Source: Bacteroidales bacterium (lineage in GTDB: Bacteria > Bacteroidota > Bacteroidia > Bacteroidales > UBA10428). Taken from it: a DNA stretch of 7,106 nucleotides. Every line of letters starts with the position of its first letter. The first letter of the stretch is position 1. The notes beneath the pieces are model-generated. The model had not been told where the DNA came from. It worked only from the letters and a program-made list of their open reading frames with translations, and did not search any database. The DNA lies in NCBI GenBank assembly GCA_016926235.1, contig JAFGOZ010000698.1:1-7106 (forward strand), written 5' to 3'. The position numbers and the translations under genes are program-made. Shown here piece after piece: positions 1 to 6,679 of the stretch.

Positions 1-8
1 ACAGGGCC

Positions 9-89
9 GCGAACCACCGCATCCACACGGTCTGCTCATACCCCGCAAAAAAACGCGGGGCATTCGCAGCCGGTGATGCCGACATTAGC
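9..89 (+). other. Probable attC recombination site (degenerate R' box) upstream of the helicase cassette
   Basis: The segment folds as an imperfect hairpin with attC layout. GCATC (19-23) pairs with GATGC (75-79), AC (25-26) with GT (73-74), CGG (28-30) with CCG (70-72), CTGC (32-35) with GCAG (66-69), and the apex CCCCGC (41-46) with GCGGGG (55-60). Bases C24, A27 and T31 are left unpaired, all on the 5' arm, as extrahelical bases are in attC sites. Four-nt spacers (15-18 and 80-83) separate the stem from AAC (12-14) and ATTAGC (84-89), which take the places of R'' and R'. The weak point is ATT where attC has GTT. The helicase start codon follows 20 nt later, a typical cassette spacing. It could instead be an ordinary hairpin; the match to the other two sites makes attC more likely. 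Confidence 0.55.
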
Positions 90-109
90 GGGTAAATTAA
101 ATAACAATT

Positions 110-1876
110 ATGAATGATTCATCAAAAAATATAATCCGAGAATTAATAGACGCAACTGTTCAAGAAAGAAACAGGATCGAAGAACCTAAAAATCGATCTA
201 GATATTTCATCTTTGATAAAGTCAATGAGAAATTAGAAGAATCTGTCTATACAGTTGTTTATGCAAATGCGCCTGAACGAGTATTTAAAGATGTTAGTTG
301 GGCAATTAGAAAAGATGATGAATTACTATTTCGAATAGGTGATTTTTTCCTTCCTGCAAAAGCGGGTATTAGCAATTATGGCTTAATTATAAAATTTGAT
401 ATTTCTGATATTAGTAAAAGTGGTATTGATATCCCAATTTTGAAGGATGCTACAAATTATGGTATTGAATATATCATGGACAATAGAGAATTAATCGATT
501 ATTTAATAAATTTTTTAAGATCGAAATCAGAAGTAATCAATCCATTCATATATTATTTATTTCAGAAAAAAGACGTTGAAGTACTTCCAAACAAAATTAC
601 ATTCAAAGACAATAGACTATTAAATGAGTCTCAGATAAATGCAATAAATAAGTCTCTTTCCCAAAATGTTACTTTCATTTGGGGCCCACCAGGTACAGGT
701 AAAACTATTACATTGGGTTCCTTAGCAGCATTCTTAATACAAAATAATCGAAGAGTATTACTTTCAGCCCTATCAAATAAAGCATTAGATCAACTTTTAA
801 TTAAAACCGTCGAACAATTAAAATTTAATTTAAAGAGTATTTCAGTCGCTCGTTGTGGCAGCACAATGGATGATGAAGTTAGAGGTTTTAGTAGAGATTC
901 TTTCTCTAACTTTCAATTTGAATCAAAAAAGGCTGGAACAAATTGGTCCCGACATGTAAGGAATTCAAACTTAGTAGCTGCTAATTTTACTATGCTGACT
1001 TTTCCACGATCAGCTGATCCTGGATTTTTCGATTGTGTAATTGCAGATGAAGTATCTATGGCAAATATACCTTCAATTATCGCGACAAGTTATTTTGCCA
1101 AAAAGTATTTTATTGTTGGCGGTGATCCCCGTCAATTGCCTCCGATTTATCCTGAAGACGCTGATGAACCAAACATGTATTTTAGAGATAACATATTTCA
1201 GATAGCTAAAATAAATAATGCTGAAGATCCCCGAGCTGCATTTTTGGACACACAGTATAGGATGCATAAAGAAATAAGTAATTTAGTAAGCGACATATTT
1301 TATAAAGATTTTGGCGGCTTACACACTGGCATTGATTTTTCTAAAGATAATGAGAAATTTAAAAATCGTATTATTTTTATTCATAGTCCTGGTTCCGTTG
1401 GTTTGTTTGGGTCAGATTATTTTGAATCGGAAGATCAAAGACGTTTTAACACAAAACATTCTGAATCAATTGTTAGAATATTTATGGTTATTTTGAAAAA
1501 AGGTTATCCTCCTGAAGATATTGGCATAATAGCACCCTATAATGCACAAGTGGTTCAAATTGAGAGTGATTTGATTAAAACTTGTAAAAAATATAAAATT
1601 AATTATCATGATATAAAAATTTCAACTGTTCATTCATTTCAAGGACAAGAAAGAAAAGTAATTATAATGGATATTACTGATGATAATATTAATCCATCAA
1701 ATTTGACAGCTAAATGGCAATTAATAAATGTTGCACTTTCACGTGCAAAAGAACAACTATTTATCATTGGTAATTATAAATATTTGATTAATAAGGAATA
1801 TTTTAGTGATAATGAAATACTGTTATTTAAGAAAATTTTAAAGCATTCAAAAATCATGACATTGAAGGAGAGCTAA
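110..1876 (+). CDS. UPF1/Dna2-type superfamily 1 helicase (AAA_11/AAA_12), cassette-borne
   Basis: This encodes a 588-aa cytoplasmic protein with a complete set of SF1B helicase motifs, so it probably uses ATP to translocate along and unwind nucleic acid; whether the substrate is DNA or RNA is not visible. A Q-like LNESQINAIN lies just before Walker A GPPGTGKT (residues 192-199). Walker B is DEVS (313-316), motif III GDPRQLPP (338-345), motif IV QYRMH (382-386), motif V HSFQGQE (508-514) and motif VI ALSRAK (542-547). The first ~170 residues lack motifs I recognise and may form the beta-barrel or an accessory specificity domain of this family. There is no nuclease motif and no signal peptide. 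Start 110 is the first ATG after the upstream attC; no good Shine-Dalgarno precedes it. The stop lies 4 nt before the next attC R'' box. Codon use is strongly AT-rich. The family includes repair, RNA-processing and phage-defence helicases; a defence role here would be inference from the cassette context. Confidence 0.93.
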   Translation: MNDSSKNIIRELIDATVQERNRIEEPKNRSRYFIFDKVNEKLEESVYTVVYANAPERVFKDVSWAIRKDDELLFRIGDFFLPAKAGISNYGLIIKFDISDISKSGIDIPILKDATNYGIEYIMDNRELIDYLINFLRSKSEVINPFIYYLFQKKDVEVLPNKITFKDNRLLNESQINAINKSLSQNVTFIWGPPGTGKTITLGSLAAFLIQNNRRVLLSALSNKALDQLLIKTVEQLKFNLKSISVARCGSTMDDEVRGFSRDSFSNFQFESKKAGTNWSRHVRNSNLVAANFTMLTFPRSADPGFFDCVIADEVSMANIPSIIATSYFAKKYFIVGGDPRQLPPIYPEDADEPNMYFRDNIFQIAKINNAEDPRAAFLDTQYRMHKEISNLVSDIFYKDFGGLHTGIDFSKDNEKFKNRIIFIHSPGSVGLFGSDYFESEDQRRFNTKHSESIVRIFMVILKKGYPPEDIGIIAPYNAQVVQIESDLIKTCKKYKINYHDIKISTVHSFQGQERKVIIMDITDDNINPSNLTAKWQLINVALSRAKEQLFIIGNYKYLINKEYFSDNEILLFKKILKHSKIMTLKES

Positions 1877-1918
1877 ATCCGCTAACACAGGTTTCAACAA
1901 GTTCAACCGGTGATCTTT

Positions 1919-2022
1919 ACAAACAATTGTTAACCTTGGAGTTAACCTATCGTACTGCCGATAGTTTCCCATTCGCCTTTTGGCGGATACCGAAGCCCTT
2001 TCCGATTTCGTTCGGGAAAAGA
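1919..2022 (+). other. Hairpin-rich 5' exon of the first intron, within the attC loop
   Basis: This non-coding stretch lies between the attC 5' arm and the intron. It holds two GTTAACC copies (1929-1935 and 1941-1947), a 6-bp hairpin CTATCG/CGATAG (1947-1952 with 1959-1964), a short CGCC/GGCG hairpin with a T4 loop (1974-1985), and a third, imperfect hairpin TTTCCGA/TCGGGAAA (about 1999-2019). The last one ends 3 nt before the intron 5' end. Group IIC introns are known to insert just downstream of hairpins, so this arrangement may mark the target, but no T-run follows and the intron class is uncertain. No gene is visible here. Confidence 0.4.
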
Positions 2023-2507
2023 GTGAGCCGTGAGGGGATCTCAATGACTGTCAGTCTCATACGGTCGGGGAGCCGGGAATGATGGTATGGATAACATATG
2101 TGAACTGCTGATAAACTTCGTGAAACCTAACAAGCGAAACGAGTACTGATACGCTTGGGTTCCGCTGATGGCGCGGAATGTGTCAATGGTCAAGGTAGTC
2201 TTGTTTTACCTTGCGCAGTCAGTCAAATTGACCGGAGGACAGGCAGATCCTAACCCGTCGTGTTGTTAAACAAGATCTCATCGGGTAAGCCCGATTGCCT
2301 CTCATAAGTTGTATGATTGAGACAGGAAGCGGTAACGCAACCTCACGGGCAAGAGGGTACATGATGCGGAGAAAGCGAAAGCCATCTGCGTAATCGGATG
2401 GATAGGAGTTCAAACTTTGCTCTGCCCTGAAAGGGGGCTGACTTCCGCAGGTGCCGGATCACGAAAAGGCCGGGAGTATGTTGTATCTTGAAGGGTCTGG
2501 ATAGATA

Positions 2508-2660
2508 ATGAGTTTTCTCATTAACAACCCCAAGAGCGATGGTCTTGCTGGGTGCTATATGCAGGAAATCGTAAACAATATTCAGGCACGTATCGTGAAG
2601 GCAGTCCACATTATGGAAGGACTGCTGGGTGCTCGATTGAGTGCCTTACTCGGGGCTTGA
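2508..2660 (+). CDS. Possible 50-aa ORF in intron domain IV, doubtful
   Basis: An ATG-to-TGA frame of 50 codons runs through domain IV and stops on the first two bases of domain V. The product starts MSFLINNPKSDG and has a C-terminal half rich in Ala, Leu, Ile and Gly that could form an amphipathic helix. I do not recognise it. It has no reverse transcriptase, maturase or HNH motif, so it is not an obvious remnant of an intron-encoded protein. A purine-rich AAGGG lies about 12 nt upstream, too far for a convincing ribosome site. Chance is a good alternative, because this stretch must also fold as RNA, with hairpins such as AATGAG/CTCATT and CAGTCC/GGACTG. Confidence 0.2.
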   Translation: MSFLINNPKSDGLAGCYMQEIVNNIQARIVKAVHIMEGLLGARLSALLGA

Positions 2661-2730
2661 GCCGTACGCGGGGAAACTCGCTTCTACGGTTCTGAGGGGG
2701 AAAGGCGGAGGCGACTCCGCCTGACTACCC
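2659..2730 (+). ncRNA. Group II intron domains V and VI
   Basis: Domain V is the 34 nt at 2659-2692. The lower helix GAGCCGTA pairs with TACGGTTC. A bulge on the 3' side follows (TTC, opposite a single C). The upper helix GCGGG pairs with CTCGC and is capped by a GAAA tetraloop. The catalytic triad AGC is A2660-G2661-C2662. Domain VI follows as a stable hairpin, AGGCGGAG (2703-2710) with CTCCGCCT (2715-2722) and loop GCGA, and A2724 is a likely branch-point adenosine a few bases from the intron end. This is the most diagnostic RNA element in the window and fixes the intron's strand as plus. Confidence 0.88.
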
Positions 2731-2891
2731 TGAGACGCCTACGCATACCATGAATTCTAACCAGTAATCGTTAGTGGAATCATTTCTTCGAGGAAAGATC
2801 CGTTTGCTCGGCGCCTGTTAAACCGTTAGCTTTTATAAATAATATTATATTTATATTGCTTGATCGTTAAAAATGGCAACAGAACATATTT

Positions 2892-2897
2892 GAGGAG
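2892..2897 (+). promoter_or_regulatory. Ribosome binding site of the lipoprotein gene
   Basis: GAGGAG lies 7 nt before ATG 2905. It decides the start: the frame is open further upstream to a TTG at 2860, but only the 2905 start has a Shine-Dalgarno and puts a signal peptide at the N terminus. Confidence 0.8.
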
Positions 2898-2904
2898 TCA
2901 TATT

Positions 2905-5900
2905 ATGTTTAATAGAATTAATATTTTGTCCATTGTCACCGTTTTATTAATTCTTATCAATTGTGGAAAAAAATCAGAACCAACGGCACCGCAAAATAAC
3001 GAGACACCTATCTTTGAACAGTCTGGAATAATTGGAGAGTCTGGCGGTCAAGTTGAGATTTCCGATCCGAGTAGTCAGTTATTTGGTACATATGTAAAAA
3101 TACCTGAAAACGCACTCAAATCCAACCAAACTATTACAATTAATATGGTTTCAGAAATTACTACATTTCAGAGTGATACTTCTTTAACTGTTGTATCATT
3201 AGAACCTTCCGCAATTCAATTTGAGAAACCAATAGAAATTGGTATACCCTATAAAGCAAATGAAAATCCAAGTGACCTACATGTTTACTTTTTTGACGAA
3301 TCTAATTTTCTTTGGAAAAAATTACCAAAATTGGGATACGATTCTGATAAAAGTGTAATAATTGCTCAGACAATTCATTTTACTAAATTTGTATCTAATT
3401 ATTCAAATGTGGAATTTGATATTGAACTCTATAACAGTAATAGCAAAATTTCTGCACATGTTAAATTATTAACCCCACTTTCAGAAATAAAGACTGATAT
3501 CACCACAGCTTTAGGTCAATTGGCAGGTAATTACAGGCAACTGTTAGAAAAAAGAACTCAAAGTATGAATGTGGTATTTATAGTTAAATTAAAGCGAAAA
3601 GCAGCTTCTTGGTTTGAATTTGATCAAGAACTTGATAAAAAGGTGATTTTCTATTCTATTGGCGAGTACAGCGATGGTCCAGGTACTGTCAATGCTTATG
3701 AAGCAATAGGAGATGATATAATTCATATCATTGACTTTTCTACCTCTGGATCATACGATCAAGCTGAAAGCATTTATTCGGGAGTACCTATTTTGTTTGT
3801 ATTCTCTGAAAATCCATCATATAATTATGAATACTACATAGAACTCGACTATTATTTTGTACATGATTTTGGTGACAATAAATATATACCACCTGATGCT
3901 GCTATATGGGGATTTCATGGTTATAATGTTTCAACCCATGGCAACTCAAGAAAATTTAGCCAGCTGTCTGATGCACCAGATCACGATAATGACAGGATAA
4001 TTGATGAATTCGATGAAATTCAAGGTAATATTCCTGTTGCAAAAATAACAAGCCCAAGTAATAATGATAGCTTTGAGGAAGGGGAAACAATTAATTTTAT
4101 CGGAGAAGGAATTGACGCGGAGGATGGTAATCTTAGTGGTAGTTCATTGATTTGGAAATCAAATCATGATGGTCAAATAGGAACTGGTACGACCTTCACA
4201 ACAAACAGTCTTTCAGCTAACACTCATGTTATAACTCTTATAGTGATGGATAGTGGTGGCAATAAGAACTATGATGCCATTAACATTTATGTCACTACTC
4301 CAGGGAATACAGCACCGAAAGCATCATTCACAGTCAGCCCTAGTTCGGGTACGACAGACACAAAGTTCTCTTTTGATGCTTCAAATTCTTCGGATTCTGA
4401 AGATCCAACATCTGCACTTCAGGTTCGATGGGATTGGGAAAACGATGGTATTTGGGATACAGATTATACTACTGCTAAAACAGAAAGTCATCAATTCTTG
4501 GTTGACGGTGCTTTTACTGTAAAACTTGAGGTAAAAGATACTGGTGGTCTAACTGGTTTTGCAACTAAATCTATTCAAGTTTCTTCAGTCAACACACCAC
4601 CATCTGCATCATTTTCAATCACACCTTCATCAGGCACAACAGACACAAACTTCTCTTTTGATGCTTCAAATTCTTCGGATTCTGAGGATCCCATATCTGC
4701 ACTTCAGGTTCGATGGGATTGGGAAAACGATGGTATTTGGGATACGGATTTTAACGTGAATAAAAAAGAAACTCACAAATACTTAAACGTTGGTACAAAA
4801 ACAATTTTAATGGAAGTCAAGGATACTGGTGGTTTAACAAGTTGTACTACAAAACAATTGTCAATTTCACCAGGATCTAATGATGTAATAAACATTACGA
4901 TTGTACCTGAAAATGTAACAATTAAAACAGGTGAAACATATCAATTCCAATGTAAGGCATATGATTCAAATGGTACTGAAGTATTAATTACTAATCTATC
5001 AACTTGGTCTGTAAATCCAGGTAATGCAGGTTATATCAATAATACAGGGCTTTTTACAGCAGATGATAATGTCACAGGTGAAGAACAAATTATTGCCAAT
5101 TATCTTAATTACAATGCAACAGCTACTGCTAATGTGATATCTGCTAGCAGCCAAAAATGGGAAATATATAATATCGAAAATTCTCAGTTACCCGATAATA
5201 GTATACATTCATTATGTATTGAATCAAGCAATTTAATTTGGATTGGGACTCTACATGGGGGTGTTGCTTCTTTCAATGGTTTTAATTGGGAAATATTTAA
5301 TATCAATAATTCTGCATTAAAATCAAATGCGATCAATGATATTGAAATTGACAAAAATGGCACAAAGTGGTTCGTTGGCGGTGGTGTATATTCCTTCGAC
5401 GGTACTAATTGGAATATTTACCTCTCTAGTAATTCTGGGCTGCCTGTAAATTTTGTTGAAGCAATTGAAATTGATTCAAAAGATGTAAAATGGATTGGTA
5501 CATGGACAGGTGGTATTGCATCATTTGATAATAATGATTGGGTAGTATATAATTCTAGTAATTCGGATTTGCTAGTAGATACTATTTATGATATTGCTAT
5601 TGACAAAAATGATACAAAATGGATTGGTACGTGGAGTGGTGGAGTTACTGCATTTACAGGTAATACTTGGACAACTTATACAACTACGAATTCCCCACTG
5701 CCTGATAATGATGTCTATTGTATCGCTATTGATGCTGAAAATAAAAAATGGTTTGGTACTTTAGGTGGTGGCATTGCTTGTTTCGATAATTCGAACTGGA
5801 TTGTGTATAATGAGAATAATTCTGGATTGCCTGCTGACAATATACAATCTATAGCAATAGATGGATCAGGTAATGTCTGGATAGGCACAAATCCTGGTGG

Positions 5901-6051
5901 TGTTGCTTGTTTTAATGGGACAAATTGGCAAGTTTTTGATAGTAATAATTCCGAATTACCTAACAACGATGTTAATGCTATTGCTATTCAATCAATTAAC
6001 ATATTATGGTTTGGTACTGGTGATGGCGGTGTGGCTAAATATATTAAATAA
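2905..6051 (+). CDS. Secreted lipoprotein with ZU5-like, PKD and Big2-like domains and a C-terminal seven-blade propeller
   Basis: The product has 1048 aa. Residues 1-20 form a lipoprotein signal peptide: basic start, long hydrophobic core and lipobox ending LINC, with Cys20 the expected lipidation site and Gly at +2. Residues about 43-165 resemble a ZU5-like beta domain. An unassigned region (about 165-355) is followed by an Asp-rich segment, DAPDHDNDRIIDEFDE (from about 357), that looks like a calcium-binding loop. An Ig-like domain (376-465), two PKD domains (468-560 and 563-655) and a Big2-like domain (659-750) follow. Residues 750-1048 are seven repeats of about 42 aa of the type NNSxLPxNxVxxIxID...WxGTxxGGVAxF, matching the two-component-regulator propeller family, and the protein ends with the seventh. 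It probably sits on the outer membrane or cell surface and binds a ligand or partner; no catalytic residues are evident. The stop is 15 nt before the next attC R'' box. At 3.1 kb it is very large for a cassette gene. Partner and ligand are unknown. Confidence 0.92.
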   Translation: MFNRINILSIVTVLLILINCGKKSEPTAPQNNETPIFEQSGIIGESGGQVEISDPSSQLFGTYVKIPENALKSNQTITINMVSEITTFQSDTSLTVVSLEPSAIQFEKPIEIGIPYKANENPSDLHVYFFDESNFLWKKLPKLGYDSDKSVIIAQTIHFTKFVSNYSNVEFDIELYNSNSKISAHVKLLTPLSEIKTDITTALGQLAGNYRQLLEKRTQSMNVVFIVKLKRKAASWFEFDQELDKKVIFYSIGEYSDGPGTVNAYEAIGDDIIHIIDFSTSGSYDQAESIYSGVPILFVFSENPSYNYEYYIELDYYFVHDFGDNKYIPPDAAIWGFHGYNVSTHGNSRKFSQLSDAPDHDNDRIIDEFDEIQGNIPVAKITSPSNNDSFEEGETINFIGEGIDAEDGNLSGSSLIWKSNHDGQIGTGTTFTTNSLSANTHVITLIVMDSGGNKNYDAINIYVTTPGNTAPKASFTVSPSSGTTDTKFSFDASNSSDSEDPTSALQVRWDWENDGIWDTDYTTAKTESHQFLVDGAFTVKLEVKDTGGLTGFATKSIQVSSVNTPPSASFSITPSSGTTDTNFSFDASNSSDSEDPISALQVRWDWENDGIWDTDFNVNKKETHKYLNVGTKTILMEVKDTGGLTSCTTKQLSISPGSNDVINITIVPENVTIKTGETYQFQCKAYDSNGTEVLITNLSTWSVNPGNAGYINNTGLFTADDNVTGEEQIIANYLNYNATATANVISASSQKWEIYNIENSQLPDNSIHSLCIESSNLIWIGTLHGGVASFNGFNWEIFNINNSALKSNAINDIEIDKNGTKWFVGGGVYSFDGTNWNIYLSSNSGLPVNFVEAIEIDSKDVKWIGTWTGGIASFDNNDWVVYNSSNSDLLVDTIYDIAIDKNDTKWIGTWSGGVTAFTGNTWTTYTTTNSPLPDNDVYCIAIDAENKKWFGTLGGGIACFDNSNWIVYNENNSGLPADNIQSIAIDGSGNVWIGTNPGGVACFNGTNWQVFDSNNSELPNNDVNAIAIQSINILWFGTGDGGVAKYIK
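4354..4751 (+). repeat. Tandem PKD-domain duplication
   Basis: Positions 4354-4466 and 4639-4751 are near-identical (about five differences in 113 bp), with a period of 285 bp, exactly 95 codons. The shared block encodes the PKD core with SFDASNSSDSEDP and RWDWENDGIWDTD. The rest of each 95-codon unit has diverged more. The block-wise identity suggests a recent duplication or gene conversion of one PKD domain. Confidence 0.9.
5152..6048 (+). repeat. Seven tandem propeller-blade repeats
   Basis: Seven units of roughly 120-130 bp encode blades that start with an aromatic W-x-x-Y/F, continue through NNSxLP and an I-x-I-D strand, and end with WIGT or WFGT, GGVA and a phenylalanine. The second blade is slightly shorter (WFVGGGVYSF). 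Repeats are conserved at protein level and diverged in DNA. Seven blades would close one complete beta-propeller without needing another subunit. Confidence 0.85.
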
Positions 6052-6066
6052 TCATTATCATTTTTA

Positions 6067-6195
6067 AGCTAACTATTGCTGCACTTGACTGGCGGGCAGT
6101 GCGGTGATTTCCTTATGTCAGGTGCAATTAATTAAGTCCAGAGAATTATTAACGTTCAGTGCTCTTAAGCCCGCCAGCAAGTGAGCATCACGTTA
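6067..6195 (+). other. attC recombination site of the lipoprotein cassette, R' box interrupted by an intron
   Basis: R'' is AGCTAAC (6067-6073) and the R' core is GTTA (6192-6195), completed to GTTAG by the first intron base. Inside, TGCT (6077-6080) pairs with AGCA (6184-6187), CACTTG (6082-6087) with CAAGTG (6178-6183), and CTGGCGGGC (6089-6097) with GCCCGCCAG (6169-6177). Exactly two bases stay extrahelical, G6081 and A6088, both on the R''/L'' arm, which is the hallmark of attC sites recognised by IntI. Unpaired spacers TAT and TCAC separate the R and L boxes. The loop of about 71 nt is the variable region. The original last bases of R' lie beyond the intron, outside the window. Confidence 0.87.
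6189..6195 (+). promoter_or_regulatory. Candidate intron-binding site IBS1
   Basis: CACGTTA is the last 7 nt of the 5' exon and is the exact reverse complement of TAACGTG at 6425-6431 inside the intron. It overlaps the conserved GTTA of the attC R' box. Confidence 0.75.
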
Positions 6196-6424
6196 GTGCG
6201 CCAGGTACAGCTTGGTGTTTCTTATAGAGTGAAAGTCTTTATTGGGCAAAGCCTAACCAGCAGACCGTACCGAGTGTTGCGTGATTGGGAAGGAGAGCCA
6301 TCAGGTCGAGGGCGAACGACCCACACGAAGCGTACACAGGGAACATCGCAGGCCGCAGGGGAGACGTACCTCCCTCAAGCGATTCAGCCCCGTAAGGTTA
6401 AAAAGAAGCAGTCGGTGACGATTT

Positions 6425-6431
6425 TAACGTG
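6425..6431 (+). other. Candidate exon-binding site EBS1
   Basis: TAACGTG here is perfectly complementary to the last 7 nt upstream of the intron (6189-6195). Its position about 230 nt into the intron and about 95 nt before the end of domain I is where EBS1 is expected. Confidence 0.72.
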
Positions 6432-6679
6432 TCGGAAACCAGCACGGAGGAATCGAATTGGTGAGATTCCCGAGGGACTGTCGGGGTTATAGAGCGTGGC
6501 ATGTGATGAGAGAAGCATCAGGAACCTGGGAGACCCTGCCACCTCCTCTGGAGAGGTAAGGCATTACAACCGAAAGAAGAATGTCTGAAGGGTGGTCAGG
6601 GAGTCAGATCACTTCATAGTACTCTGAGACGGTAACACCAATCGCACGGGGAAGGGAGTGACAGTACAGCAAAGCTCGC

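Larger units (their letters stand above)
2023..2731 (+). mobile_element. ORF-less group II intron (ribozyme only)
   Basis: The 5' end GTGAG (2023-2027) resembles the group II consensus GUGYG. It is followed at once by CCGTGAGG (2028-2035), which pairs perfectly with CCTCACGG (2341-2348) to close domain I after about 325 nt. The second intron in this window has the same geometry. Domains II-IV follow, then a well-formed domain V (2659-2692) and domain VI (about 2693-2730). Domain IV (roughly 2480-2658) is only about 180 nt and encodes no reverse transcriptase, so splicing or mobility would need a maturase supplied in trans. The 3' end is placed at about 2731 from the bulged domain VI A (2724); it could be a few bases later. 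A loop at 2198-2206 has imperfect complementarity (six of seven, one wobble) to the last 7 nt of the 5' exon (2016-2022) and is a weak EBS candidate. Class not assigned. Confidence 0.83.
1881..2830 (+). other. Probable attC site of the helicase cassette, split by a group II intron
   Basis: GCTAAC (1881-1886), 4 nt after the helicase stop, is the exact reverse complement of GTTAGC (2825-2830), which precedes the lipoprotein gene. Moving inward, GGTTT-c-AACA (1890-1899) pairs with TGTTAAACC (2816-2824), leaving C1895 extrahelical. Further in, GATCTTT (1912-1918) pairs perfectly with AAAGATC (2794-2800), extended by CG/CG across a two-base bulge. These nested matches in order support a single attC whose two arms are now about 875 bp apart. 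The intervening DNA contains the group II intron described separately. Without it the site would be about 240 nt, long for an attC, so the loop may hold other inserted DNA or the site may be a composite of two attCs. GTTAGC at 2825 would be the recombination box shared with the next cassette. Confidence 0.6.

Noticed and set aside
41..60. Rho-independent terminator at CCCCGC/GCGGGG
   Set aside because: No T-run follows on either strand, and the hairpin is the apex of a larger attC-like fold.
2023..2070. A second domain V-like hairpin starting GAGCCGT and closing ACGGTC
   Set aside because: It lacks the 34-nt size and the tetraloop; the same bases are better explained as the intron 5' end and the domain I closing strand.
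2343..2609. Minus-strand frame of 88 codons
   Set aside because: It is antisense to the intron ribozyme and has no motif or ribosome site.
2860..2889. Promoter with TTGATC and ACATAT 18 nt apart
   Set aside because: Boxes are weak in a generally AT-rich stretch, and transcription would start on the ribosome binding site.
2860..2904. Upstream TTG start for the lipoprotein
   Set aside because: It would place 15 polar residues before the signal peptide, and the strong GAGGAG is positioned for ATG 2905.
5152..6048. CRISPR-like periodic repeats
   Set aside because: The period reflects protein propeller blades in one open frame; DNA copies are diverged and there are no constant repeats with unique spacers.
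6181..6492. Plus-strand frame of 103 codons starting with GTG
   Set aside because: It starts in the attC arm and runs through intron domain I, which is structured RNA; no recognisable protein and no ribosome site.
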